Below, piece after piece: positions 1-11,054 of a stretch of 64,000 nucleotides of DNA. The notes under the pieces were generated by a model, which saw nothing but the letters and a program-made list of their open reading frames with translations, made no database searches and had not been told where the DNA came from. Position 1 is the stretch's first letter; every line of letters begins with the position of its first letter. The stretch is taken from positions 248,001 through 312,000 of the forward strand of contig CAJQUW010003181.1 of the NCBI GenBank assembly GCA_907163375.1, read 5' to 3'. The translations under genes and the position numbers were made by a program. Origin of the DNA: Prostheceraeus crozeri (Eukaryota > Platyhelminthes > Polycladida > Euryleptidae).

Positions 1-499
1 TCAACGAAGATTCATGCATAACATCAAGTATTTTCCTACATTTTCGGGCAGAAAATTACGACCATTGGTTAAAATTTTCTTTTGGATTGAGAAACTCCTC
101 TCCACTGCTGCTGAAGTTGCTTGAGCGTTCTGTAGCTTAGTATAACAGCTCGGCGAAATATCATGACGAGAACAAGCAATAATGGACGGCATGTAACATT
201 TTTCAATCTTCTTAATTAAATACTCTTTTAAATTACAAGGATCTTCAGCAAAACATAGTGTTAAAATCCTCGTTCGCCCGTTTAATGGTATAGGCAGTTG
301 ATTCCGACTTTTGTAGGAGATCAACCGAAGGCGAATAACAGCGTTTGATAGTCACCAAATTATTCGTCAATGTTTCACAATTAATAGCTGATCTCACGTT
401 TCGCACCAATAATCCATCTCCGGTAAATTCATTGACGATTCTTCGAACATCAGGAAGATAGTCGCAATAATACATTGAAGCCTTTAGCCAAGTTCCCAA
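1..499 (-). pseudogene. hAT transposase C-terminal fragment
   Basis: Remnant of a hAT-superfamily DNA transposase; the window edge lies at its stop codon. The last ~45 residues show the hAT dimerisation signature: a SAAVERSFS block followed by a helix with R..L....V. The upstream part reads in a second frame (245-499), so at least one frameshift separates the two pieces, and no catalytic block or N-terminal zinc finger is visible. It is the end of a decayed copy, and no TIR was found nearby. The superfamily assignment rests on the VERSFS motif and what follows it, which is typical of the hAT C-terminus; the exact family is not known. Confidence 0.7.
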
Positions 500-1389
500 C
501 GAGAAACTATAGGTTCAGGAGGTGAACCGATATCTAACACAGCAAGAGATTTTTGACTTTATTTAACCTTATGAGAGAATGCTTAACTTTATTTAACATG
601 GGTTGCCCTAGTCATGATACATCAGCCATATCTGACGGTTCTACGCGAATTGATCACAATATGTTTATAGAGAGATATCTTTGTCTCTCATCTCATAACA
701 TAGTGACAATTAGTGAAGAAGTTCAAGGAAGTCAAACAAGTAAATGACTAAGTAAATCCTTGTCATCACTTTAAGTGTGATTGTGCGCTTAAACCACTAC
801 TTGTTCAACATATTGTTGGATGAACATGCGTCTCAGGGCTCATGCATGAACATTGCAATCTGCAATCATACAGTGAGATCAAGAGGAAGTGTCATTTTTC
901 GTTGTATTGAAGAAATCTCGACAGTTGCAGCTTTTGCTGGGATCTCACAATGAGCGGATACGTGCTAAATAAGATTACGTAGTTTGCTAAATATATCTGA
1001 TGGGTCATTTCTTGGTGAAGTGCTGTTAATAAGCTGCAATTGTCTTGCAGAAGTGGGAATGATGTGCTCACCATTGACTGCATCAACGTTTTATCGATGT
1101 GATCTAATGTTGACAAGTCAGTAGAAATTTGTACACATTATTACTGTTTTGACTCAATAGTTGCGTTCTTCCAGACTTTTATCTCCTAATGTACATGCAC
1201 ATGTATATTAGGATTTAAAATTTTACTGATTGTTATTTTCAGAAGAGCACTTGCTTTTAATCACATGTAAAGCAGTCATGTAACGCCACATTTGTTCCCA
1301 TTGTTGATTAGGAAAAGTATCTGCAACTTAGAAAAGTGCCATTGAACATTCAGTAAATTCTAATTTAACAGAACGTTTTGAATGATCAT
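500..1389. other. No recognisable feature
   Basis: AT-rich sequence with only short, low-complexity reading frames. No gene, TIR or tandem repeat was recognised. Confidence 0.5.
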
Positions 1390-1660
1390 CTAGACCGTTT
1401 ATGCTCATGATCAAGTGAAGTAGCGAGTTATTTTATTATGGACACAAATGAAAATACTAGATTTTCATACAACATTGCGGAATCAGTCGACTTTCAAGAA
1501 CGAGGCGATATTGGCTTTGATTCATCATCCCATCGACGATGTGAAGACGTTCTTGAAAGTCGACTGATTCCGCAATGTTGTATGAAAATCTAGTATTTTC
1601 ATTTGTGTCCATAATAAAATAACTCGCTACATCACTTGATCATGAGCATAAACGGTCTAG
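1390..1660. repeat. 113-bp near-perfect inverted repeat (snap-back)
   Basis: Positions 1390-1502 and 1548-1660 are reverse complements with one mismatch seen, separated by a 45-base loop (1503-1547). The loop and the left arm read on the minus strand as Tc1-type transposase. The right arm interrupts that reading just after the VMVWG block. The structure looks like 113 bp of a decaying transposon copied back in inverted orientation. If transcribed it would form a very stable hairpin. Confidence 0.92.
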
Positions 1661-2026
1661 CGCCTTTATGGTTTATGACCCCCAGACCATCACTTTAGTT
1701 GGATGCTTGACCTTTTTGCGGATTGGAGGCGGGCTTCCTGGGATCTGCCAAAGACGAGGTCTGCTTGCTGTTTGGCACTCAAAAGTGCTCCGGTCCATGT
1801 AATCCAGCTTGCATGCGTTTCTTTATGTTCATCACACTTCGTGACTTATTTGAACTTGTGCTGCTATCTGTCGCATCGTCAGATTTCCGGCAGTTAGTAA
1901 TGCTTCGGTTTGCGAAATTTCATGAGGGCTGATGTCCGTCCTTGCGTTTACCCATGGTGTACTGAACTGAACTGAATTGTGGTTAACTGCACTGGCGGTT
2001 GTGTTGAAGAATTCAACAGCAGCCAT
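1450..2026 (-). pseudogene. Tc1-like transposase remnant interrupted by a snap-back
   Basis: Broken transposase read on the minus strand. First comes a helix-turn-helix-like start (1832-2026, with TMRQIAAQVQIS). After a jump that loses the middle of the protein comes KHPTKVMVWG at about 1685-1715, the block near the catalytic core shared by Tc1 relatives. After the inverted 113-bp arm, the loop and left arm give IVDGMMNQSQY and LIPQ (about 1470-1540), the next conserved block of this family. Several frame changes and an internal deletion make it non-functional. No terminal repeats were located, so the family within Tc1/mariner is not resolved. Confidence 0.7.
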
Positions 2027-2804
2027 CTGATTGGATAATCACATGAAGGGATCCATTGCATGACCATCGCAGTCTAGGTTAGTTAGTCATGGTCACATGA
2101 CTTCGTTAATTTGCAGAGCTGATCTATTCTCTGACTATTGAAATGACATTTTATACTATAAATATATGAAGACAAAAGTGACAATTCAAATTTCAATGCT
2201 GGATTGACTCATGGGTCAGATATGATCTGCATGACGCAAAATGTATCACATATGAAGTAAATGAGATATTTAACAGCACAGTGCATGTATAAGATCGAAA
2301 TATAGAAGCTGGAAAAAAAATGTTGCTCAAGAATCGATGATTTCACATAAATTTATTGTGTCCATAATAAAATGCTCCCTACTGTACATGTACTTTCTTC
2401 AGATTGTCATTGAAATACTAGGAAGAGAACTGTGAATAGATTAATAAATGATGCATTTTCTTGCATTAAATTTTGGATTGACTTCAAATTATTAAGTTTT
2501 TCAATAATCTTTAGGAATTTGCTACAAAATATTAACCACAGAATGCATTCCATACATACGACAACATTCGATGAAGGCATTTATATCAACGACAGTATTA
2601 TTTTTGATTTCCGGGTTAAATGAATTTTTTGATATTTTATACTTAATATATTTCTATATTTCTATCTATTTCCTGTTTTTTTGAGAATATCATAGTTTGT
2701 TGTATTTTTCTATTTCTTGATAGTTTCACCAACATACAAGCAACAATAGAATAATTTATGGTGTGACATGCTTTTATGATGACTGTAGTGCGATTTTCAA
2801 CATA
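2027..2804. other. No recognisable feature
   Basis: AT-rich sequence. A short stretch near 2355-2385 resembles the outer part of the preceding snap-back arm (TGTGTCCATAATAAAAT is shared), which may be a diverged third piece of the same repeat. Nothing else is recognised. Confidence 0.4.
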
Positions 2805-5441
2805 AGTCCAGGTGAATTAGCTCAAAAACAGGCCGAAGATGGAAGTAAATACAACAGAAGGCTATTTGAATATACCTAGACCAAAATTTCATGGAGAATC
2901 CGAGTATCAGATGCCCCCACTCTGAAGATGTCCGGATCAGCCGTGAGACTCATTTTTCTCTCAAATATACCACCTACACTACTCATAAAACATGAAACAT
3001 GTATAGTTACTCATTTCAGACAATTAATGGATATCATCTGAATCAGAACTTGATGTAGAATCCGAATTTCAGATGCCCCTTCTCCGAAAATGTCCGGATA
3101 ACCTGTGAAATCTATTTTTCTTGAATATGCCACCAACGCTACTTGTAAAAACTGAAAAACTGTATACTTATTTATCTCAAACACTTAATGGACATCTTCT
3201 GAACCAGAATTTTGTGGAGAATCCAAATATCAGGTGCCCCCACTCCGAAATGGTCCAGATAACCCGTGAAATATACTTTCTTGAATATACCACCAACACT
3301 GCCTATAAAAATGAAAAATCCATGCCTGTATTTCAAGGTGCTTTGTCTAAAATCGGGTAGGTATACGTACTCTTGATATGAATGAAGTCTCAACTCGCTT
3401 GAAATCACAGCTTTATTCAGATCAAGCATTTATGTGACGGCAATATAATTCACTGATTAATAAATGTTTGGTAATTGGTTTACTTCCTTGTTTTTGATTG
3501 ATCTGTCGACCATTCTGGTAGTTGATTTCATGACATTTTTTAAGTATACTTGATGCTTCATTCATACATAATGCATTCTTGTTGTTGCATGGCTACGAAA
3601 GTCTTTGATATCACAGTGCAGACCGTCACTAACGTCCCACATAATTGTTTGATTCATGGTGGATCAACCAGCAAGCAGGTAATTGCAGAATCTTGTAGAT
3701 TACAGCACAACAATAGATGAGAACACACTCACATCATTCCTGAAAACGAAGTTAGAAAACTGCGGAAGTGTCGGAGGTCGCAGTCACAGAAGATATCAGA
3801 AGAAAGCATACAAATTGTTAAGAAAAGTCAAACAATCACCAATGATGGAAGCGGCTAAGCTAGACCAAGCTTCTATCAGTGTGTGAGAAACGAAATGACG
3901 ATTTAGCTGAAGAGATGAAGGAAAGACTGTTAAATTGCATTGATCTAGCACAGATGGAACCATGGCGTTACCATGACAACTGTCGATTAAACTTTTCACA
4001 CGGCACTATTCATAAGCGAGCTGCCGAAAGATCACGTGGTAGACTACAAAATGAAAAGAAATGAATCCTAACAGTGGCAATGACAGCCGAGGAGCGATGT
4101 GGTCTTGCGTTGTTACCTCTGGTAAACTGATCGTGTGCCATTTCATTTTACAAAAGCTGGATTTCAGTTCACGTTGATGTTCAATTTGTAAAAGCAATTG
4201 TGGCAGTTGTATCGATATCAAAATTTGAAATTTGACCACCATAGATCTTTCTCCATTCTCTAATGTGTTGAATGGTAATACATAGAAAGCGAGACATTGC
4301 ATTATACCTGAGAAAAAAATGAAACAAACTTCAATTCAAGCCAATGATCGTTTGTTTCATTAATTATGACAATGACTTCCAAATAATTGTGAAGCTTTCA
4401 CCAACAGCAAGAGCGATTCACTTTCATGGCTTGCTGGTTCATTTCCAAGTTAGGCAGTGGAGAAATCTGAGCCTCAATCATCGGATGGTCACTGAATGGG
4501 GATGGACAGTGAGAGAGGGTAGATAACGACGGATAGACCTGCAACGAATCACCGATTGAAAATATTTCGTTGTAAATGCAAACTGTCAACTCGAAATCCA
4601 TGCACACACAGACCATGTAGTTGCATAAGCAGCAGGTTGACCTGCATACCGGCCTGTGGCGATTGCAGAGGTGACTTGTGCCTTAATTCAAGAGATTTTG
4701 ACATTATTGAAGACACAGAATGAGCTGACAGGAACGTTTTGGATTTCTTACTCAATGTTTAAGCTTTGTTTTGCTATGTTGCTGAGTGCGGATTCTTAAA
4801 TTTCACAGATATATTTCACACCACTTGTACTGGACAGTTTGTGGATTCTGAATGTACAGTACATAAAGCTTGAATTCAGCTCTTATTTGTAACTGAGATT
4901 ATACCTTTTAGACAAAGCACCTTGAAATACAGGCATGGATTTTTCATTTTTATAGGTAGTATTGGTGGTATATTCAAGAAAGTATATGCCACTGGTTATC
5001 CGGACCATTTCGGAGTGGGGGCACCTGATATTTGGATTCTCCACAAAATTCTGGTTCAGAAGATGTCCATTAAGTGTTTGAGATAAATAAGTATACAGTT
5101 TTTCAGTTTTTACAAGTAGCGTTGGTGGCATATTCAAGAAAAATAGATTTCATGGGTTATCCGGACATTTTCGGAGAAGGGGCATCTGAAATTCGGATTC
5201 TACATCAAGTTCTGATTCAGATGATATCCATTAATTGTCTGAAATGAGTAACTATACATGTTTCATGTTTTATGAGTTGTGTAGGTGGTATATTTGAGAG
5301 AAAAATAGTCTCACGGCTGATCCGGACATCTTCAGAGTGAGGGCATCTGATACTCGGATTCTCCATGAAATTTTGGTCTAGGTATAGTCAAATAGGCTTC
5401 CGCTGTATTTACTTCCATCTTCGGCCTGTTTCACCTGGACT
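2805..5441. mobile_element. Foldback-like element, 2.6 kb
   Basis: Two long inverted arms, 2805-3352 and 4906-5441, flank a 1.55-kb core. Each arm is built of about three tandem units of roughly 160 bp. In the left arm the landmark GAATCC recurs at 2896, 3058 and 3218, each followed by a CAG(A/G)TGCCCC-type block. Long terminal inverted repeats made of internal tandem units are the hallmark of Foldback (FB) elements in other animals. The innermost units of the two arms are almost identical, which suggests recent homogenisation or recent insertion. Outer ends share AGTCCAGGTGAA; a clear target duplication was not seen. Open frames inside the arms (3121-3360 plus, 4883-5137 minus) are mirror images of the repeat and not genes. 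Confidence 0.82.
3683..4064 (+). pseudogene. Coding-like fragment in the foldback core, unrecognised
   Basis: Two overlapping frames, 3683-3886 and 3879-4064, form one coding-like stretch of about 125 residues. It is basic and helical in character (KKAYKLLRKVKQ, EEMKERLLNCIDLAQ) and ends with a C/H-spaced pattern (YHDNCRLNF, about 3972-4000). It resembles the loose LxA..YHxxC pattern seen in proteins of several invertebrate transposons, but I cannot assign a family. Its place between foldback arms suggests it derives from cargo or from the protein of an autonomous relative. It could also be chance coding bias. Confidence 0.3.
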
Positions 5442-6499
5442 ACATATAGTTTTATACCTTACAATAATTTTCATTTGTAATTTCTTGAAAAGTATTCTGT
5501 ATCTAACTCTCCTTGTGAAATTCTTGTACAATTAAATAGTAAAAAAAAAACAGCCACAAAAGTTTGAAGTTAAAATATATTCTCCCCTCAATAAAGTATT
5601 GTTGTGTGATAAAGTATTGAAATTGTGTGTCTCTGCTCCCTCACCGGGTGGGGACTAGGACAACACATGATTCGATCTAACTTAACTAAAGCGTTGTGAT
5701 ACTTCCGGTCCTTAACCCCTTCCTTTCGATTTCCAATCTGGTTCATGTGCATTATTTTAAATTCATCGTCGACCAATGTAGTCTCGTTTCACTCGGCCAT
5801 TCGGTACTAAAGAATATTTTCTTTTCTATTTATCCTACATGAATCATAGTTTGAATAAGTTGAAAATTGAACTGAGATAGCCTTATCACCATATTCTCCC
5901 AATGCTTTGGTTATATAGTAGATACAGCTCTACGTTTACAGTAGAAAGATGTCCTTAAACTCGAGCAATTTTTGCACAAAGTACCCTAGTGTTGCGTTTC
6001 GCCCTGCAGATCTGAATGGCCCAAATTTTAAACCTTTAGAACGTTTGAACAAGCTGAAGGACTGTACAACAGACTGCTTTGCGATTATTGATTCTGGCTT
6101 TGTCCTGCTGCTGATAATTATAAAGATTGCTGAGCTTATCTCAACGCATATATCCCTTCATACCTGGGGTCTGCATTTACAAAACTGTAAGAGAATCTCT
6201 TCGTCTGTCTCTGGAAAGAATTGTAGAATATTCACATCCCATACATAAACAAGTGTTTACGTGGAAAAAGATTGATTGGTCTTGCATTCCTGAATCGGAA
6301 AAGGAGAGAGCAAGATAATGGAGTCTTGTGAAAAATGATGACGGTGTGATCACGATTTCAGCTTCCCCTATATGCTAGAGAATAAATCAGTCTTCTTTCT
6401 CATTGTCTCTCATTGAAGTCATTTCAATCAGATATAGTGTGACCAGAAAAGTAAATTTCAGAACTTAACAGTTTTGGCTTACCGAGCGACGTTTAGCTA
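5442..6499. other. No clear feature; weak coding-like stretch
   Basis: Short frames on the plus strand at 5949-6318 have no recognisable family. A GC-richer island with GCGTTTCGCCCTGCAG near 5995 recalls the ribozyme-flanking repeat at 14.7 kb, but it lacks the core motif. Confidence 0.3.
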
Positions 6500-6625
6500 G
6501 AGCTATGGATACCGCCGAATAAGGATTGCTCATTTACAGATCCGAACTCGTGGCGCCAGGGAGGCTGGTGAGGGGCAAGCCAACTCTGCTAAGTGGTCAG
6601 CTCCTCAATGAGGTTTGCATGCATT
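6500..6625 (-). repeat. Possible tRNA-derived SINE head
   Basis: On the minus strand TAGCAGAGTTGG (A-box-like) is followed about 40 bases later by GAGTTCGGATC (B-box-like, one mismatch from consensus) inside a small GC-rich island. The spacing fits an RNA polymerase III internal promoter. No complete cloverleaf, target duplication or tail was confirmed. Confidence 0.35.
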
Positions 6626-8074
6626 ATGAAGATCGTTACAAATTTTACAATACATTTCATTCTTTAGCTTAATTTTCTGTCCGATCTTCACTAGTGTAAG
6701 TGTACTATTCTTGTGGAAAGATGCATGTACATTATGGTGGAATAGCAGCCAATTGATTGTCACTGAACCTTGTGTTGTCTGAGTCTGGATACCCAATTAT
6801 TGTCCGAGATGAGTTGTAGCCATCATTGGGCTTGTTACATTATATCGAATGACATCAGAAAAGTGAGGTATGCAAACTAATTTCGGATAGTATTCATATA
6901 TTTTAGTGATAAAATGCCCCTTGCAAGTTTATCCTACAAACATGGTTATTGGCTATATGAAACTTGAATGAAGTATTACTATATAAATCGTTTTTTTATC
7001 CACAGTAAGTTGGTGCCTCTTCCTTTTCTAAGAGTTTGTATGATTGAACTGAATCAAGTGAATTCTTGTATTTCCTTCGACTTTGTGATGTTTACCTATT
7101 ATCGATTTTTGTAAAATTACATTGTTTCATACGCAAAATGATTATTTATGAAAGGTGTGCTTCTAACAATTGTCATCAAAACTTTGTGTATTTGATACGT
7201 GCTGAAATGTTGAATCATGTGGAAATAAAAAAATGCAGAAAACCCTCTTTTTTCTTGTGATTCATTGTGATTCATATATTCATTGTGATGTCATCAGTCA
7301 TCATCATGCTACTTCGAGGCTAATCTGCGAGGACTAAATACTATGTCGACGACCATGACATGTAGAAAATGGCTTGTGTGAATTGAGGGCTGTTGCTAAA
7401 TTTATATCACTGAAAAGTGTAAGAATAATCGTGACGTCTAGATTACGCATGCAAGAACTTGGTTTGTGGCTGGTCAAACTGCGATCGCGTAGGTTGTGCG
7501 ATCCAGCATAGAATTTAATGGCACTACCTGCTACGCGAAGATGTTTTCCTCCATTCATATTTTTAGGTTTTGATGCAGCTTAAATTTCATAAAACATTAC
7601 AATTGTGGTTTGTAGCACATTCGTAATTGACGCTAAATGAGCCTAAATCTACCTGTTCTCACTTGGAAAATGTGCGTGCGACAGGCTAAGCTAGCATCCC
7701 TGGTATTGCGAATTTTCCACGCTCCCATCAGTAAAGTCGTATGGTCGAGTCTATAGCGCCGACTATCAGTTGACAAATTGAGCGTTCAACAAGCGCAGCG
7801 TATACATCAACATACATGTGATTAATAAAGCGATTCGTATAAAAAGATGCATGCACACTATAAGTGCTTGTCTATGTTCAACGCGACGTCAATGTGCATG
7901 TCCATTCTTTAGTCCATATGTATTATTATGTCGGACATCTCAATGATCTAAAATTCACCAGAGTTTCCAGTCTCGTTATCTTCCAGTACTTTTTGCTATG
8001 CAGCAGCGTACGTGGGATTGATAAAAAAATCAAAGTTTGTCAGACGATCTTCTAAAAAGCGATAATCTTCAATA
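6626..8074. other. No recognisable feature
   Basis: AT-rich sequence without a supported gene or repeat boundary. Confidence 0.4.
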
Positions 8075-8529
8075 CACATGCCACGCGTAATTGCGGAACA
8101 CCCCAAACATCCTTGGTTGAGGACATTCTATGCTTCTACCCGCGTACATACGCGCTGCACTAGGAGTCAGAAATCACTTGATCTGATGCTGTTAAAACAT
8201 GGGGAATGTTTGTAAATACGCGCGGACAAGCGTTTATAGTTTGCGCGTCGTCTACGGTTGGCTGCGTTCCCGCGTGAACCACGGATGAACCGCTAAGCAT
8301 GTTCTGTCTTCCCTGAGCATGAAATTGAGGTCCTATCACATTGTTTAGCCTCTGATGCATGCAGACACATGAGACGCAACACTTGGTCTATATAACAGGA
8401 CTGCCAACTATACTAACTTATGTAACAGATGTTGCAGCAATGTCCAGCATAGCCACGGATGTTTAGAGTCATGTGTAATTACGCGTGGTTCACGCGTGAA
8501 TTACGTGTGATTGAGCGTGGCATGTCACA
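8075..8529. mobile_element. CpG-rich TIR element (MITE), copy A
   Basis: Non-coding element about 455 bp long. Its ends are CATGCCACGCGTAA at left and its inverse GCGTGGCATGTCAC at right, and it contains many CGCG words in otherwise AT-rich DNA. It shares most of its length with copy B (9261-9638) in reverse orientation. An open frame at 8160-8360 on the minus strand is preserved in B only because the DNA is repeated. TA just outside the left end suggests TA-target integration. Confidence 0.75.
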
Positions 8530-9260
8530 TGCGTATAACTTTTAGTCTCTGAATCATGACTATCATCACACTCGAATATGATATTGGAAATTCTGTGTCA
8601 TATATTACTTATCATGCAATGACAACTTTGAGGACCGGCCTGTTGTCCATTCCAAATCATTTAAATACTTTGTGGTATCTGAAAGTCGTCAAATTTAGCT
8701 ACGAAGTTGCGTAGTCGAGCTAATGCGATTTCAAAGATATGTATTGGAATGATTTTAGCCTACAGGTGACATGCCACGCGTAATTACACATCACCCTAAA
8801 CATTCGTGGTTAATTTTGAAGGAAAATCAATTACAATTCATATAATAACCGTATTTCAGTTAATTATGGTCCTTGCACAAATCAATCGTGTCAATCTCTC
8901 TTTGTGCTCATTATGTAACTTCTCGACAGCACATCAACCAGCTGTACTTGCAGTTGCAGCAAACATTAAATTCGTTAAGGTGATCTAGCTAGCGTCCAAC
9001 ATCTGGTATTCAAAATTGCAAAAAAATGTTAGAATTTGTTGTTATAAATTTTGAAGTGCCACTTGTCTCAAAGATGAATGAAGCAATGAAAATGAATAGC
9101 CGACCATCATTAGGAAGCTCACACACGAAATATATGCAGTGCCGTGAATGTGAAGCAATTAAGTCCGCATTTTAGAAATTAAGCAAAGGACCGCATCGGT
9201 CCCTCCCGGGATATGGATGCGGTTCGGAGCCCATCTGTGGAATGGGATAGTAATTCACTA
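8530..9260. other. Spacer between inverted MITE copies
   Basis: AT-rich sequence containing a solo element end at 8763-8811. Nothing else is recognised. Confidence 0.4.
8763..8811. repeat. Solo end of the same MITE family
   Basis: CAGGTGACATGCCACGCG and the following ~30 bases match the terminal sequence of copies A and B, with no partner end next to it. It is either a truncated copy or a leftover from rearrangement of the A/B pair. Confidence 0.65.
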
Positions 9261-9638
9261 AGTGACATGATACACTCAATTACGCGTAATTACACATGAC
9301 CCTATAAACATCCGTGGCTATGCGTGACATTGCTGCAACATCTGTCGGCAGTCCTGTTATATAGACATCTGCATGCATCAGAGGCCAAACAATGTGATAG
9401 GACCTCAATTTCATGCTCAGGGAAGACAGAACATGCTCAGCGGTTCATCCGTGGTTCAAGCGGCAACGCAGACAACCGTAGACGACGCGCAAACTATAAG
9501 CGCTCGCCCGCGCGTATTTACAAACATTCCCCATGTTTTAAACAGCATCAGATCAAGTGATTCTTGACTTTTAGTGCCGCGCGTAGAAGAATAGAATGTT
9601 TTTGACCACGGATGTTCCGTTACGCGTGGCATGTCACC
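9261..9638. mobile_element. CpG-rich TIR element (MITE), copy B, inverted to copy A
   Basis: About 378 bp bounded by AGTGACATG and CATGTCACC, with TA on each side (9259-9260 and 9639-9640), as expected for a TA target duplication. The body is the reverse complement of copy A, with an extra ~40 bases present only in A. TA targeting is compatible with a Tc1/mariner-mobilised MITE, though no transposase was found to confirm that. Confidence 0.75.
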
Positions 9639-10794
9639 TACTGCCATTTCGCATGTAAAACTGCCTCTTCCGACTGCATGATTTATTACTCACATTTAGG
9701 CCTACTTGCAAATGATTTGATCATAAAATAGTCTCAATGGACATCCCCTTACCTAATATTTAACTTCGAATACCAAAATTCTAGTTTCAATGCGAAGAGC
9801 CCAACATTTACTCCATTCTAGTCCAAAATGAGAAGGATCTGATCGACTGGAAATCGCTTTATCTATGTAAAAAGCATTACGCAGTGATAGAAAAAATAAT
9901 AATTGATGAAATCCACAGGGCTACCGATTTCAAGCTACTACGACGTCGTCACTCAATACTTTCCACATCGGCTCAGAAATAATGTTCTACAGAATTGAAC
10001 AAAATAAGAACACAAGGTTTTCATGAAGTCGTTTAATGTTGAATTGTGAAAAAAATGACAAGGAAGTTCACACAAATGAAATAAACAAAGACACGAATAT
10101 GAATGAAACAAGTGTTCTTTACAGAATAGAATAGAAAACCTTCAATTATATTGAACTATTCTCGATCCTCAATTGATAAATATCTTATCAACATAACCGA
10201 TTTTCTGACAAATCCCTGGCGATTTTCTTTATACAGTCATTCATTCGCCGCAAAATAGAGAGGTGTCACCAGTAAAATGCAATTCCATATTTGACCTCTT
10301 TTCAGTTGACCCATATATAAGTTACAAAGAATGCTGTGGACTCTATGAATGTTTCCGTAGCAATAAATACGAATATTATACAAACAATTAGTAATAATCC
10401 AGCAAACATTTTTCAAATATTTTCTGTATCTATCCACGATGCGTATTTCCAATCTGCAACGCACCATAATAACCAAAGTATTTCTTGCTATGGAATCGAA
10501 AATCTACAGTACATGGAATTTCCTAGAGAAATATATTTACAAATAATTGCTAAATTTACATGCAAAGAATAGCAACCAACACTTGTTGAAAGGTGGAAAG
10601 TAGAAAACGCCGAGTGGAAAATACATCGAACCCTAGGCGCCAACTTCGGCCTTCAGGCTGGTCAAATTGGTCCACAATGAGACCGGCTAGCAACATCATC
10701 CTCGATTCTTCCTGAGTCGTGGCACTTAATCGAGTATAGTCCCCAGAGCAGCCTTCAAGATATCGGCCAAGTCAGGCATGAGACTGAGGTTCAG
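9639..10794. other. Downstream flank and probable 3' UTR of UBE2S
   Basis: The part next to 10794 is the likely 3' untranslated region of UBE2S (minus strand) and is GC-richer than the rest. Farther left the sequence is AT-rich with no supported gene. A frame at 10336-10572 has no family features. Confidence 0.4.
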
Positions 10795-10978
10795 TCAGAG
10801 ACGTCGCAGAGATTTCTTGCTAGCTGCTGATTTTTTCACAGCTGCTACATTGCTGCTGGTGCTTCCAGGAGCAGAAGACGATCCTGGGGCACCATTCCCT
10901 CCTCCAACAACCCCGTCCTTTTCTCCAGCTCTCTTCTTGGCCAGAGGACCTTCTGAATTGTGAGAAGAATCACGTAAA
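10795..10978 (-). CDS. UBE2S: UBE2S, last coding exon
   Basis: C-terminal exon of ubiquitin-conjugating enzyme E2 S, which extends K11-linked ubiquitin chains on substrates of the anaphase-promoting complex. It encodes EGPLAKKRAGEKD, then a Gly/Ser/Pro-rich linker and a lysine-rich tail ending SKKSLRRL. The human protein has the equivalent AKKHAGERD block and ends in ALRRL; this LRRL tail docks on the APC/C. The acceptor is a pyrimidine-rich tract ending in TTGTAG just above 10978. The exon is 1 + 61x3 bases with the stop, which fits the two bases left by the upstream exon. The linker is longer than in vertebrates. Confidence 0.92.
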
Positions 10979-11054
10979 CTACAATGAGAAGGGAAATAAT
11001 GGTACAATCGCAACAAATTATTTAAATGCATGTATCCCACATCGTAAGTTAGGT

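Noticed and set aside
3121-5137. Two nearly identical ~80-residue open frames (3121-3360 plus, 4883-5137 minus) that look like a conserved gene pair
   Set aside because: They are the same DNA in the inverted foldback arms, begin at non-ATG codons and have no domain; conservation comes from the repeat.
8160-9567. Conserved frames starting MHQR in two places
   Set aside because: Mirror copies of a non-coding MITE; similarity is explained by the element itself.
10336-10572. Plus-strand frame of 78 residues as a small gene
   Set aside because: AT-driven composition, no domain, no splice or conservation signal.
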